Positions 1 through 6,196 of a stretch of DNA of 10,294 nt are shown here, one piece after another; position 1 is the first letter of the stretch, and each line of letters begins with the position of its first letter. The notes beneath the pieces were generated by a model. That model searched no databases and had not been told where the DNA came from. It saw only the letters and a program-made list of their open reading frames with translations. The stretch is from JTS-AC122 sp041742635 (GTDB lineage Bacteria > Planctomycetota > Phycisphaerae > Phycisphaerales > UBA1924): contig JBGSIF010000277.1 of assembly GCA_041742635.1 (NCBI GenBank), positions 1 through 10,294 on the forward strand. The letters run 5' to 3'. Made by a program: the position numbers and the translations under genes.

Positions 1-1
1 C

Positions 2-79
2 GGCGGCGGTGGTCGTGGCTGTAGCGGCGGCCCCGAACGCTCGTTCGGTGGCGGCGGCGGCGGTGGTCGTCGGGATTGA
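2..79 (+). CDS. C-terminal tail of a glycine-rich protein, probably an RRM RNA-binding protein (5' partial)
   Basis: Reading from base 2, the first 25 codons give a tail made almost entirely of glycine with scattered Arg (GGGGRG, then a stretch containing PERSF, then seven glycines and RRD), ending in TGA at 77-79. Glycine/arginine-rich tails of this kind follow the single RRM domain in small bacterial cold-induced RNA-binding proteins, and such tails are also known from some other nucleic-acid-binding proteins. Only the tail is in the window, so the domain assignment is inference from composition. The frame is supported by the uniform GGN codons, the clean stop, and the two hairpins that follow at once. 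A longer open frame at 9-365 runs through the same bases in another frame, but it crosses those hairpins and has no protein-like character. Confidence 0.6.
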   Translation, partial: GGGGRGCSGGPERSFGGGGGGGRRD

Positions 80-80
80 T

Positions 81-133
81 CCTTCGGCTTCGGAGGCGAC
101 ATGTGCAGCCGGGCAGTTTCTGCCCGGTGCTGC
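81..133 (+). terminator. Two consecutive hairpins after the glycine-rich gene, likely its transcription end
   Basis: The first hairpin starts two bases after the TGA: CCTTCG (81-86), loop GCTT, CGGAGG (91-96), with one G-U pair. The second is stronger: CCGGGCAG (109-116), loop TTT, CTGCCCGG (120-127), extended by GCAG (105-108) pairing with CTGC (130-133) around a two-base bulge. No T-run follows, so this would be a weak intrinsic terminator or a 3'-end stabilising structure. The role is inferred from position. Confidence 0.45.
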
Positions 134-194
134 GTCGTTCACCGTCCGATCGAAGATAACTCCTGATCCGACAACTGTTTGTGGTATAGAACGA

Positions 195-314
195 CACCCG
201 GCACGTCGTGTGGTTACCACGGTGCAGCCCAAGAAACCAACTTCTTCGCTCATCACCCGCGCGGCGTGTTATTTGAAGCGTTTCGGGGAGATTCACCCGG
301 CACGTCATGCGGTT
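195..314. repeat. Imperfect 21-bp direct repeat, two copies 99 bp apart
   Basis: Copy one (195-215) and copy two (294-314) both read CACCCGGCACGTC, then differ at two bases, then end GGTT, for 19 of 21 identical positions. Both lie upstream of the promoter candidate for the pyrophosphatase gene, so a paired operator is possible. A chance duplication is also possible. Confidence 0.5.
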
Positions 315-347
315 CTCGGTAGTGCTAGTGTGCGTCGGATGATTATT

Positions 348-356
348 TGTTATCAT
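348..356 (+). promoter_or_regulatory. Extended -10 promoter candidate for the pyrophosphatase gene
   Basis: The bases TGTTATCAT form an extended -10 element: TG, one base, then TATCAT, which is one mismatch from TATAAT. It sits in the only clearly AT-rich patch of the gap. No good -35 box is seen 16-18 bases upstream, which extended -10 promoters tolerate. Transcription would start near 363 and give a leader of about 170 nt before the ATG at 534. Confidence 0.4.
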
Positions 357-414
357 GCCGCTTGATGATTTTCGCCGACGAAGGTTGCGGTCGGCACACC
401 AAGCGGAGTGGCGA

Positions 415-462
415 GGGGGGCAGATATTGGGCGGTGGGAAGAGCGGGCGGAAGGGGCCGGGG
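415..462 (+). promoter_or_regulatory. G-tract cluster in the pyrophosphatase leader, potential G-quadruplex
   Basis: Six G-runs lie within 48 bases: 415-420 (six Gs), 429-431, 436-438, 445-447, 453-456 and 459-462. The loops from the second run onward are 4, 6, 5 and 2 bases, which satisfies the usual G3+N1-7 pattern on the coding strand. The cluster lies between the proposed transcription start and the ATG at 534, so it would be present in the mRNA leader. Folding and function are inference. Confidence 0.4.
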
Positions 463-533
463 CGTGTTCGAGTGAGCACGCGAGAGATTGGCAATCACGA
501 CCCGAGCGTGGATCTTTGAGTAAGGGACTGAAG

Positions 534-3170
534 ATGGATCTTCAACGGACCGTTGGTCTGAAGTCGGATCGCAAATCGATTCTCTCGTCTTGGAGCGCGC
601 TGCTCATTGCACTTGGTGCGATGCTGATGCTCGCGTTCCCGGCGGCATCGTTGGCCGCAGAGCCGGGCGGGCACAAACCCGGTGGCGAAGTCAATATTGT
701 CATGCCCGATCTGACGGGCAAGACCATCGATACCAAGTTCTTGGGCGGGTTCAGTGGGCACACGCTGCTGCTGAGCGGGCTGGTGGTGAGTGCGCTCGGG
801 CTGGTGTTCGGGCTGATGATCTACAGCAGCCTCAAGAAGATGCCCGTCCACAAGTCCATGCTTGAAATCTCGGAACTGATCTACACCACATGCAAGGCGT
901 ATCTCTTCCGGCAAGGCAAGTTCCTGATGATCCTGTGGGCGTTCGTCGCGGCCGCGATGACGGCATACTTTCTGCTCCTGGTCAAAGTCACGTATTCCGA
1001 CATGGCGATGATCCTGCTGTTTTCGCTGATCGGGATCGCGGGTTCGTACGGCGTGGCGTGGTTCGGCATCCGCGTCAATACCTTTGCGAATAGCCGCGCC
1101 GCCTTTGCGGCGACGCGTGGGAAGCCTTGGCCCTGTCACGACATCCCGCTGAAAGCCGGCATGTCGATCGGCATGGCGCTGATCTCGGTCGAACTGCTGA
1201 TCATGCTCATCCTCCTGCTGTTCCTGCCCTCAGAACTTGCGGGCAAGTGCTTCATCGGGTTTGCGATTGGTGAATCGCTGGGCGCGGCGGCTCTGCGTAT
1301 CGCCGGTGGCATCTTCACCAAGATCGCCGATATCGGCTCGGACCTGATGAAGATCGTCTTCAAGATCAAGGAAGACGATGCGCGGAACCCCGGCGTGATC
1401 GCCGACTGCGTGGGCGATAACGCCGGCGACTCGGTCGGGCCGTCGGCGGACGGGTTCGAGACCTACGGCGTGACGGGTGTGGCGCTCATCTCGTTCATCA
1501 TGCTGGCGATTTTCCCGAGTCTGTACCTGCCCAGCGGCGTGACCGTCGCGGGCGCAACCGCGGAACAGACCGCCGCGGCGGCTTCCGCCGCCGGCGCGGT
1601 GCAGGTCCAACTGCTCGTCTGGATCTTCATGATGCGCATCATCATGGTGGTCGCGTCGGCGGCGTCGTACTTCGTGAACAACGCGTGGGCGAAGGCCAAG
1701 TTCGGCAACGCCAACAAGTTCAACTTCGAGACCCCGTTGACGTCGCTGGTGTTCATCACCTCCGCCGTGTCGATGGTGCTCACCTTTGTCGCGAGTTACA
1801 TGCTGATCCCGAACATCAACGGCGATACCTCGCTGTGGTGGAAACTCTCGGCGATCATCACCTGCGGCACCCTCGCCGGGGCGCTCATCCCCGAGATGGT
1901 CAAGATCTTCACCAGCACGCACAGCAAACATGTGAAGGAAGTCGTCACTTCGTCCGAACAGGGCGGCGCGTCGCTCAACATTCTTTCGGGCCTCGTAGCG
2001 GGTAACTTCTCGGCGTACTGGCTGGGCATGGCGATCATGGTGCTGATGGGGATCGCGTACTACATCACGCTCATCGCCACCGGGTCGGGGCAGTTGCTGG
2101 GCGACCTGATGGTCGCGCCCGCGGTGTTCGCCTTCGGCCTGGTCGCGTTCGGGTTCCTGGGCATGGGGCCGGTAACGATCGCCGTTGATAGTTACGGCCC
2201 GGTCACGGACAACGCGCAGTCGGTGTTTGAACTCTCGACGATCGAGACGATCCCGGGGATCAAGGCCGAGGTGCAGAAGGACTTCGGCTTCACGCCCGAC
2301 TTCGAGAAGGGCAAGGAGTTCCTCGAAGAGAACGACGGCGCGGGGAACACCTTCAAAGCGACGGCGAAGCCGGTGCTGATCGGGACCGCCGTTGTGGGTG
2401 CGACGACCATGATCTTCGCCCTCATCGTTGGCCTCACGCACGGCCTCGAAGACACGCAGGCGATCGCCAACATGTCGCTGCTGCACCCGCCGTTCCTGCT
2501 GGGGCTGATCTCGGGCGGGTGCATCATCTACTGGTTCACGGGCGCATCGACTCAGGCCGTTTCGACGGGCGCGTACCGCGCCGTCGAGTTCATCAAGAAG
2601 AACATCAAACTCGACGGCGCGACCAAGGCCAGCGTAGAGGACTCCAAGAAAGTCGTGGATATCTGCACGGTGTACGCGCAGAAGGGGATGTTCAACATCT
2701 TCCTCGGCGTCTTCTTTGCGACGCTCGCGTTCGCGTTCTACGACTCGTTCTTCTTCATCGGGTTCCTGGTCTCCACCGCGCTCTTCGGGCTGTTCCAGGC
2801 GATCTTCATGGCCAACGCCGGCGGCGCGTGGGACAACGCCAAGAAGATCGTCGAGACCGACCCCGTCTACAAGAACTCCGGCCGCGGCAAGGGCTCCGAC
2901 CTCCACGCCGCCACCGTCGTCGGCGATACCGTTGGTGATCCGTTCAAGGACACCTCGTCGGTCGCCATGAACCCGGTCATCAAGTTCTGCACACTGTTCG
3001 GTCTGCTGGCCGTCGAACTTGCGATCAGCATCAAAGCGATGAAGGACGTGGTCGGCATGGACGGCGTTGCGTTCGCCCATGTCCTCGCGTTCGTCTTCCT
3101 GCTGATCTCAATGTTCTTTGTCTGGCGCTCGTTCTACGGGATGCGCATCGGCGGGACGAAGATCGGTTGA
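534..3170 (+). CDS. hppA: Membrane-bound ion-translocating pyrophosphatase, divergent K+-independent-like type
   Basis: This integral membrane enzyme hydrolyses pyrophosphate and uses the energy to pump H+ or Na+. The start at ATG 534 (878 aa) is preferred over the in-frame GTG at 408: AAGGGA lies 6 bases upstream, and residues 1-41 then form a Sec signal-like segment ending ASLAA before EPGG. Many transmembrane helices follow. Family motifs are TK-ADIGSD then EDDARNP (from 280), D291/D295/D299 in the acidic stretch, D306 and E309 in ADGFETY, DSYGPVTDN (552-560), GNTFKA (604-609), NAGGAWDNAKK (761-771) and VGDTVGDPFKD (to 806). K608 sits where K+-dependent enzymes have Ala, predicting K+ independence. 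The loop between DSYGPVTDN and GNTFKA is about 15 residues longer than usual, and the Glu of the common GKVE motif is not evident. These traits fit the divergent mPPase subfamily; the pumped ion cannot be settled here. The gene stands alone, ended by a strong terminator. Confidence 0.96.
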   Translation: MDLQRTVGLKSDRKSILSSWSALLIALGAMLMLAFPAASLAAEPGGHKPGGEVNIVMPDLTGKTIDTKFLGGFSGHTLLLSGLVVSALGLVFGLMIYSSLKKMPVHKSMLEISELIYTTCKAYLFRQGKFLMILWAFVAAAMTAYFLLLVKVTYSDMAMILLFSLIGIAGSYGVAWFGIRVNTFANSRAAFAATRGKPWPCHDIPLKAGMSIGMALISVELLIMLILLLFLPSELAGKCFIGFAIGESLGAAALRIAGGIFTKIADIGSDLMKIVFKIKEDDARNPGVIADCVGDNAGDSVGPSADGFETYGVTGVALISFIMLAIFPSLYLPSGVTVAGATAEQTAAAASAAGAVQVQLLVWIFMMRIIMVVASAASYFVNNAWAKAKFGNANKFNFETPLTSLVFITSAVSMVLTFVASYMLIPNINGDTSLWWKLSAIITCGTLAGALIPEMVKIFTSTHSKHVKEVVTSSEQGGASLNILSGLVAGNFSAYWLGMAIMVLMGIAYYITLIATGSGQLLGDLMVAPAVFAFGLVAFGFLGMGPVTIAVDSYGPVTDNAQSVFELSTIETIPGIKAEVQKDFGFTPDFEKGKEFLEENDGAGNTFKATAKPVLIGTAVVGATTMIFALIVGLTHGLEDTQAIANMSLLHPPFLLGLISGGCIIYWFTGASTQAVSTGAYRAVEFIKKNIKLDGATKASVEDSKKVVDICTVYAQKGMFNIFLGVFFATLAFAFYDSFFFIGFLVSTALFGLFQAIFMANAGGAWDNAKKIVETDPVYKNSGRGKGSDLHAATVVGDTVGDPFKDTSSVAMNPVIKFCTLFGLLAVELAISIKAMKDVVGMDGVAFAHVLAFVFLLISMFFVWRSFYGMRIGGTKIG

Positions 3171-3212
3171 GCCCGTCGCGTCCGCTTTCCCGCCATCACT
3201 ACGCACACCAAG

Positions 3213-3246
3213 CAGGATCCGGAGCCGGTGCTCCGGATCCTGTTTT
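3213..3246 (+). terminator. Strong intrinsic terminator after the pyrophosphatase gene
   Basis: A perfect 13-bp stem, CAGGATCCGGAGC (3213-3225), loop CGGT, then its exact complement (3230-3242), is followed directly by TTTT (3243-3246). It begins 42 bases after the stop codon. It separates the pyrophosphatase transcript from the protease gene downstream. Confidence 0.9.
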
Positions 3247-3293
3247 CATTCCGTCCCCGGCGGGCGGACGTTCGGCCCGGCCCGCCGCCCGCC

Positions 3294-3299
3294 TAGACT
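3294..3299 (+). promoter_or_regulatory. -10-like box placed for a leaderless start of the M16 gene
   Basis: TAGACT (3294-3299, keeping the key T, A and final T of TATAAT) ends six bases before the ATG at 3306. No Shine-Dalgarno sequence precedes that ATG. A transcript starting 6-7 bases after the box would begin at or next to the ATG, that is, leaderless. The -35 region (TTCGGC at 3271-3276, spacing 17) matches poorly, so this is a suggestion. Confidence 0.35.
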
Positions 3300-3305
3300 C
3301 CGCGC

Positions 3306-4541
3306 ATGGCTGTCACCTTTGAACACGCGACCCTTCCCAACGGCCTTACCGTCATCGCCGAGGTGGACCCGACGGCGCACAGTGCGGCGGTGGGGTACTT
3401 CGTCAAGACCGGCGCGCGCGACGAGCGCCCCGACGTGATGGGCGTAAGCCATTTTCTTGAGCACATGATGTTCAAGGGGACGGCAAAGCGCACCGCCGAG
3501 GCGCTCAACCGCGACTTCGACCGCATCGGTGCTAAGAACAATGCGTACACGTCGAGCGAGATGACATGCTTCCACGCGCAGGTGATTCCGGAGCGGCTCG
3601 ACGCGGCGGTCGAGATTCTCGCGGACATGCTGCGCCCGGCGCTGCGCGAGGAAGACTTCGCCACCGAGAAGGGGGTGATCCTTGAAGAGATCGCCATGTA
3701 CCAGGACAATCCGTTCTGGGTGTTGTACGAGCAGGCGATGGATGAGTACTACGCGCCGCACCCCCTGGGGCACCGCGTGCTGGGGACGGCCCAGACGATC
3801 CAAGCCCTCACGGCGGCGCAGATGAGAGAATACTTCCAGAACCGATACTCGGCGGACAACACGGTCGTCGCGCTCTCGGGCCGGATGGACTTCGGTGCGG
3901 TCGTGGAGCAGGTCGGGCGGCACTGCGGGCACTGGCAGCGCACGAACACCGCGCGCGACCTGGGGCGTGTGGCCCCCAAGGCCCGCGCGTTCGAGCAGCG
4001 CGACGAGAAGGTGAACCGGGGGTACGTGATCGCCATCGCGCCGGCCCCGTCGTCGTCGGACCCACGGCGATATGCCGCGAGCCTGGCGAGCGAAGTCCTG
4101 GGCGGGTCGGACAACTCACGTCTGCACTGGGCGCTGATCGAGACGGGGCTGGCGGAGGAGGCACAGTCGGCCTATGACCCGCGCGACGCGACCGGGGACT
4201 TCCTGGCCTTCGCGTCGGGCGACCCGGACCGACTCGACGAGATCCAGGAGGTGATGTTCCGCGAGGTGCGTTCGCTGGCGGGGACACTGGTCGAGGACGA
4301 CCTGGCAAAGATCCGCAGCAAGATGGTCACGAGCGTCACAGTCGGGGGCGAGCGCCCCAGCGGGCGGATGCAGCGCCTGGGGCGGCAGTGGACGTACTTG
4401 GGGCAGTACAGCACGCTGGAGGACGAACTGGCGCGGATCAACGCCGTGACGGTGGCGGACCTGAAGGAGTTGCTCGCGCCGGAGGCGTTCGGCTTCACGC
4501 CGTGTACGGTCGGGAGGCTGCTGCCCAAAGAACAGGGGTGA
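3306..4541 (+). CDS. M16 family zinc metalloprotease (insulinase/processing-peptidase-like)
   Basis: The 411-aa protein has the inverted zinc-binding motif HFLEH (H49, E52 as general base, H53) and the distal glutamate in VILEEI (E128, 75 residues after H53), the hallmark of M16 peptidases. The C-terminal half is the second, structural M16 domain, with RYAASLASEVLGG and NSRLHWALIETG matching its usual LGGG-SRL segment. The length of 411 is typical of the two-domain, roughly 45-kDa bacterial members related to mitochondrial processing peptidase beta, which often work as dimers. No signal peptide is present, so a cytoplasmic role is expected; the substrate is unknown. The ATG is supported by the fit to family N-termini (FEHATLPNGLTVIAE). 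It has its own putative promoter after the upstream terminator and faces the minus-strand genes tail to tail. Confidence 0.93.
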   Translation: MAVTFEHATLPNGLTVIAEVDPTAHSAAVGYFVKTGARDERPDVMGVSHFLEHMMFKGTAKRTAEALNRDFDRIGAKNNAYTSSEMTCFHAQVIPERLDAAVEILADMLRPALREEDFATEKGVILEEIAMYQDNPFWVLYEQAMDEYYAPHPLGHRVLGTAQTIQALTAAQMREYFQNRYSADNTVVALSGRMDFGAVVEQVGRHCGHWQRTNTARDLGRVAPKARAFEQRDEKVNRGYVIAIAPAPSSSDPRRYAASLASEVLGGSDNSRLHWALIETGLAEEAQSAYDPRDATGDFLAFASGDPDRLDEIQEVMFREVRSLAGTLVEDDLAKIRSKMVTSVTVGGERPSGRMQRLGRQWTYLGQYSTLEDELARINAVTVADLKELLAPEAFGFTPCTVGRLLPKEQG

Positions 4542-4612
4542 AGTGTGAGGGAAGTGAGGGAGTCGGGAAATTGTGGAATTCGAAGCCGTAGCACGAGTTT
4601 CTCAACTCGCAC
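4540..4612 (-). repeat. Palindrome plus octamer array, copy 1 (left bracket of the minus-strand pair)
   Basis: Read on the minus strand, the module starts with a near-palindrome: GTGCGAGTT, loop GAGA, AACTCGTGC (4612-4591; inner six pairs AGTT-side perfect). About 20 bases later comes a pyrimidine tract with an 8-base rhythm: TCCCGACT, CCCTCACT, TCCCTCAC, ACTTCACC (roughly 4569-4538). The array runs into the stop codon of the M16 gene. A second copy in the opposite orientation lies at 8054-8167. The palindrome might also help terminate the convergent transcripts, although it has no T-run. Confidence 0.55.
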
Positions 4613-4624
4613 CCCGGCGTAGTT

Positions 4625-4668
4625 TGGATGCATGGATCCCTGGATGCCTCGTCCCTCGATCCCTTCCC
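4625..4668. repeat. Degenerate 8-bp tandem repeat next to the dockerin gene's stop
   Basis: The plus strand reads TGGATGCA, TGGATCCC, TGGATGCC, TCGTCCC, TCGATCCC, TTCCC in succession, ending at the stop codon of the minus-strand gene (4670-4668). The rhythm resembles that of the array on the other side of the nearby palindrome, so the 4540-4668 interval as a whole is repeat-derived and I see no gene in it. Confidence 0.45.
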
Positions 4669-5171
4669 TAGCAGCCTTGGAAGAAGGCTTCGAGGAAGTC
4701 GAAGAAGTCTTGGGAGTTGAAGAAGGAGTCGCGGTTGAAGTCCCCCCCGGGCCAGGACTGGAAGAAGGCGCTGAGGAAGTCGAAGAAGTCCTGGGAGTTG
4801 TGGACGCCGTCGTAGTTGAAGTCCGCGGCGCAGGAGTGGAAGAGGTAGATGCGACCAATTTGAGAGGGGGGGCAGGCGGGAGCTGAGCAATCATTTGAAC
4901 TTACAACGACATCGGGACGTCCATCGCCGTTGGCATCAGGTACCGTCACGACGCCCCCGAAGCATCCACAGGAGTTGAACTGAATAAGTGGCGTAGGGGA
5001 AACCCATGTTCGTGTCACCGTCCCGGTACGACCGGACATGAGATAAACGGCTCCGGACTGATACGGCATGCCGGGCAACGTGTCGAAAGGCGCACCGATG
5101 AGCAGCTCGCCTCGTCCATCGCCATCTAAATCATCGCTCCCTGCTAATCGTTGTCCAAAACGATAGGAGGA
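4668..5171 (-). CDS. C-terminal piece: last FG-GAP blades and GC-type dockerin
   Basis: In the -1 frame relative to the upstream piece, this stretch completes blade six (YRFGQRLAG to LLIGAPFD), adds a blade around FGGVVTVPDANGDGRPD, then two dockerin-type calcium loops: DFNYDGVHNSQD and DFNRDSFFNSQD, each followed by FFDFL and an Ala-Phe-Phe-Gln end, finishing in Gly-Cys. This matches the GC-type dockerin tail described in planctomycete secreted proteins, thought to anchor or sort the protein outside the cell; the partner module is not known to me. The second loop has Ser where Gly is usual at position 6. A gene finder would start this piece at a TTG near 5078, but no ribosome-binding site supports that, and residues upstream of it are plainly family sequence. 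Confidence 0.8.
   Translation of the reverse strand, partial: SSYRFGQRLAGSDDLDGDGRGELLIGAPFDTLPGMPYQSGAVYLMSGRTGTVTRTWVSPTPLIQFNSCGCFGGVVTVPDANGDGRPDVVVSSNDCSAPACPPSQIGRIYLFHSCAADFNYDGVHNSQDFFDFLSAFFQSWPGGDFNRDSFFNSQDFFDFLEAFFQGC
4680..4824 (-). repeat. Tandem dockerin-loop repeat, 64 bp twice at 81-bp spacing
   Basis: Plus-strand bases 4680-4743 and 4761-4824 are closely similar, each beginning GAAGAAGGC and ending GTTGAAGTCC, with GAGGAAGTCGAAGAAGTC shared inside. On the coding strand they give the two calcium-binding repeats. The 81-base period is 27 codons, so the duplication keeps frame. Confidence 0.85.
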
Positions 5172-6196
5172 TGTGGTGTGCGTATCGTATATAACAACGC
5201 ACCTGAATGGCCTGAAAATACGTATACTTCACCAGCGTATTCCGTACCCTGGGAGTTTTGGAACGGTGCGCCGATCGCGTAGTCACCAAGCCCATCGCCG
5301 TCGAGGTCGGGGATACCAGCGACGCTCGAACCGAAGAAGAGCGGCGGCTGCAACGGGGACTGGATGATGCGGATCAGTGTGCCGTCCGCACCCGAGAATA
5401 AGTAAGCCTGGCCTGTAATGGTCGGCGGTGGCTGGTTATGCCGAAACGAAGGGTCTCCGATCAATATATCGGCGATCGTATCGTCGTTGAGGTCTGGGAC
5501 GGTTGTGATGTAGAAGCCGAGTGCCGACGTGGTCTGCGGCTGGGGTGAGTCGAGCGAAAAGCGCTGGGCACCGGTCGCCGTGTCGAAGACGTAGACACGC
5601 CCTCGCTGGCTGTTGGCGAGAGGTGCTCCGACGACAATAAAATCGTCGACGCCTGTTGTAGGATTGGTAGCGACTGCAACGCTCGCGCCAAAACCACCCG
5701 CGCCGGAGAGTGGCACGAGCGTGCCGAGGAGCGTGCCTGATGCTCCATCGAATCGATAGACACGGCGCTCGCCGTAGGCACCGATGAGCGCGTCGCCCTG
5801 CAAAGGATTCGCCAGATTGCGTAGCCCAGCGGTTGCGAACGCGAAATCACCCAACGGGGTTCGTACAGGAGAGACGAGCGTGCGTGAGACACTACCGTCT
5901 CGACCGGAGAAGATGTAGGCCGCGCCGGTAGTAACTGGAGGATTGCCCGTGTTCTCCTGGTATACGCCAACAAGTACATCACCGAAGCCGTCGCCGTCTG
6001 TATCATATAGCCCAGCCGGTACTCCGAAACCGCCATTTGGGTTCGTGCCTTGCGGGTCGAGGAAAATAACTTGGGCCAATATCTGCCCGCGTGACAGGAG
6101 CCCAATCACTGCGCAAAGCAATCTTATAAGCGACGCACGTTGACACCAAGTATTTGTGGAATGATATGCGCCTTGAGAGAAGGCGTGCGTACTCAT
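5144..6196 (-). CDS. N-terminal piece: secreted FG-GAP (integrin-alpha-like) beta-propeller
   Basis: The start is set at ATG 6196-6194, which overlaps the TGA of the upstream gene as ATGA. An ATG at 6208 would add four residues and overlap more. The 350-aa frame opens with Arg20/Arg25, a short hydrophobic run and ILAQ, consistent with export by Sec with cleavage near residue 41. FG-GAP repeats follow at about residues 57-79, 118-140, 169-191, 227-248 and 288-311. Those at 57-79 and 288-311 keep the calcium-loop form DxDGDGxGD followed by a hydrophobic run and (V/I)G. Such repeats build seven-bladed propellers, as in integrin alpha chains, usually for adhesion or ligand binding. After residue 343 the sequence leaves the family (PPIVLDND) because of the frameshift. 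The binding partner cannot be read from the sequence. Confidence 0.82.
   Translation of the reverse strand: MSTHAFSQGAYHSTNTWCQRASLIRLLCAVIGLLSRGQILAQVIFLDPQGTNPNGGFGVPAGLYDTDGDGFGDVLVGVYQENTGNPPVTTGAAYIFSGRDGSVSRTLVSPVRTPLGDFAFATAGLRNLANPLQGDALIGAYGERRVYRFDGASGTLLGTLVPLSGAGGFGASVAVATNPTTGVDDFIVVGAPLANSQRGRVYVFDTATGAQRFSLDSPQPQTTSALGFYITTVPDLNDDTIADILIGDPSFRHNQPPPTITGQAYLFSGADGTLIRIIQSPLQPPLFFGSSVAGIPDLDGDGLGDYAIGAPFQNSQGTEYAGEVYVFSGHSGALLYTIRTPHPPIVLDND

Larger units (their letters stand above)
80..533. other. 454-base gap before the pyrophosphatase gene
   Basis: I see no convincing gene here. The open frame at 9-365 has no recognisable domain or ribosome-binding site. The pyrophosphatase frame also stays open from a GTG at 408, but residues encoded by 408-533 are charged, polar and unlike that family, so I treat 408-533 as 5' leader. 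The gap holds the two hairpins (81-133), an imperfect direct repeat (195-215 and 294-314), a promoter candidate (348-356) and a cluster of G-tracts (415-462), each listed separately. Confidence 0.6.
4668..6196 (-). pseudogene. Frameshifted gene for a secreted FG-GAP propeller protein with dockerin (whole locus)
   Basis: Two minus-strand reading frames form one gene. The first (6196-5144) carries five FG-GAP blades and stops at TAG 5146-5144. The second, in the -1 frame, resumes in mid-blade with YRFGQRLAG, DLDGDGRGE and LLIGAPFD (about 5164-5090), which aligns with the preceding blade's FGSSVAG, DLDGDGLGD and YAIGAPFQ. The join must lie at about 5162-5179. Restoring one base there gives about 510 aa with seven blades and a dockerin. 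No classical slippery heptamer is apparent in the roughly 80-base window where both frames are open, so a real one-base deletion or a sequencing error is likelier than programmed frameshifting. Apart from this break, both halves look well preserved, which argues for a very recent mutation or an assembly error. Confidence 0.8.

Noticed and set aside
9..365. 118-residue open frame at the left end
   Set aside because: It overlaps the glycine-rich tail in another frame, crosses two hairpins, has no ribosome-binding site and shows no domain character.
408..533. GTG start at 408 for the pyrophosphatase
   Set aside because: It would put about 42 charged residues ahead of a good signal-like segment, over a G-rich leader; ATG 534 has a better-placed AAGGGA.
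1230..3080. Long minus-strand open frame (616 aa) opposite the pyrophosphatase
   Set aside because: It is Arg/Asp/His-rich antisense of a GC-rich gene and mirrors its codon bias; the plus strand has all family motifs.
4680..4824. Repeat resembling a minimal CRISPR
   Set aside because: It has only two copies, in frame, and encodes the two dockerin calcium loops.
5140..5225. Programmed -1 ribosomal frameshifting in the FG-GAP gene
   Set aside because: No X-XXY-YYZ slippery heptamer in the zero frame and no obvious stimulatory hairpin in the overlap; kept only as a remote option.
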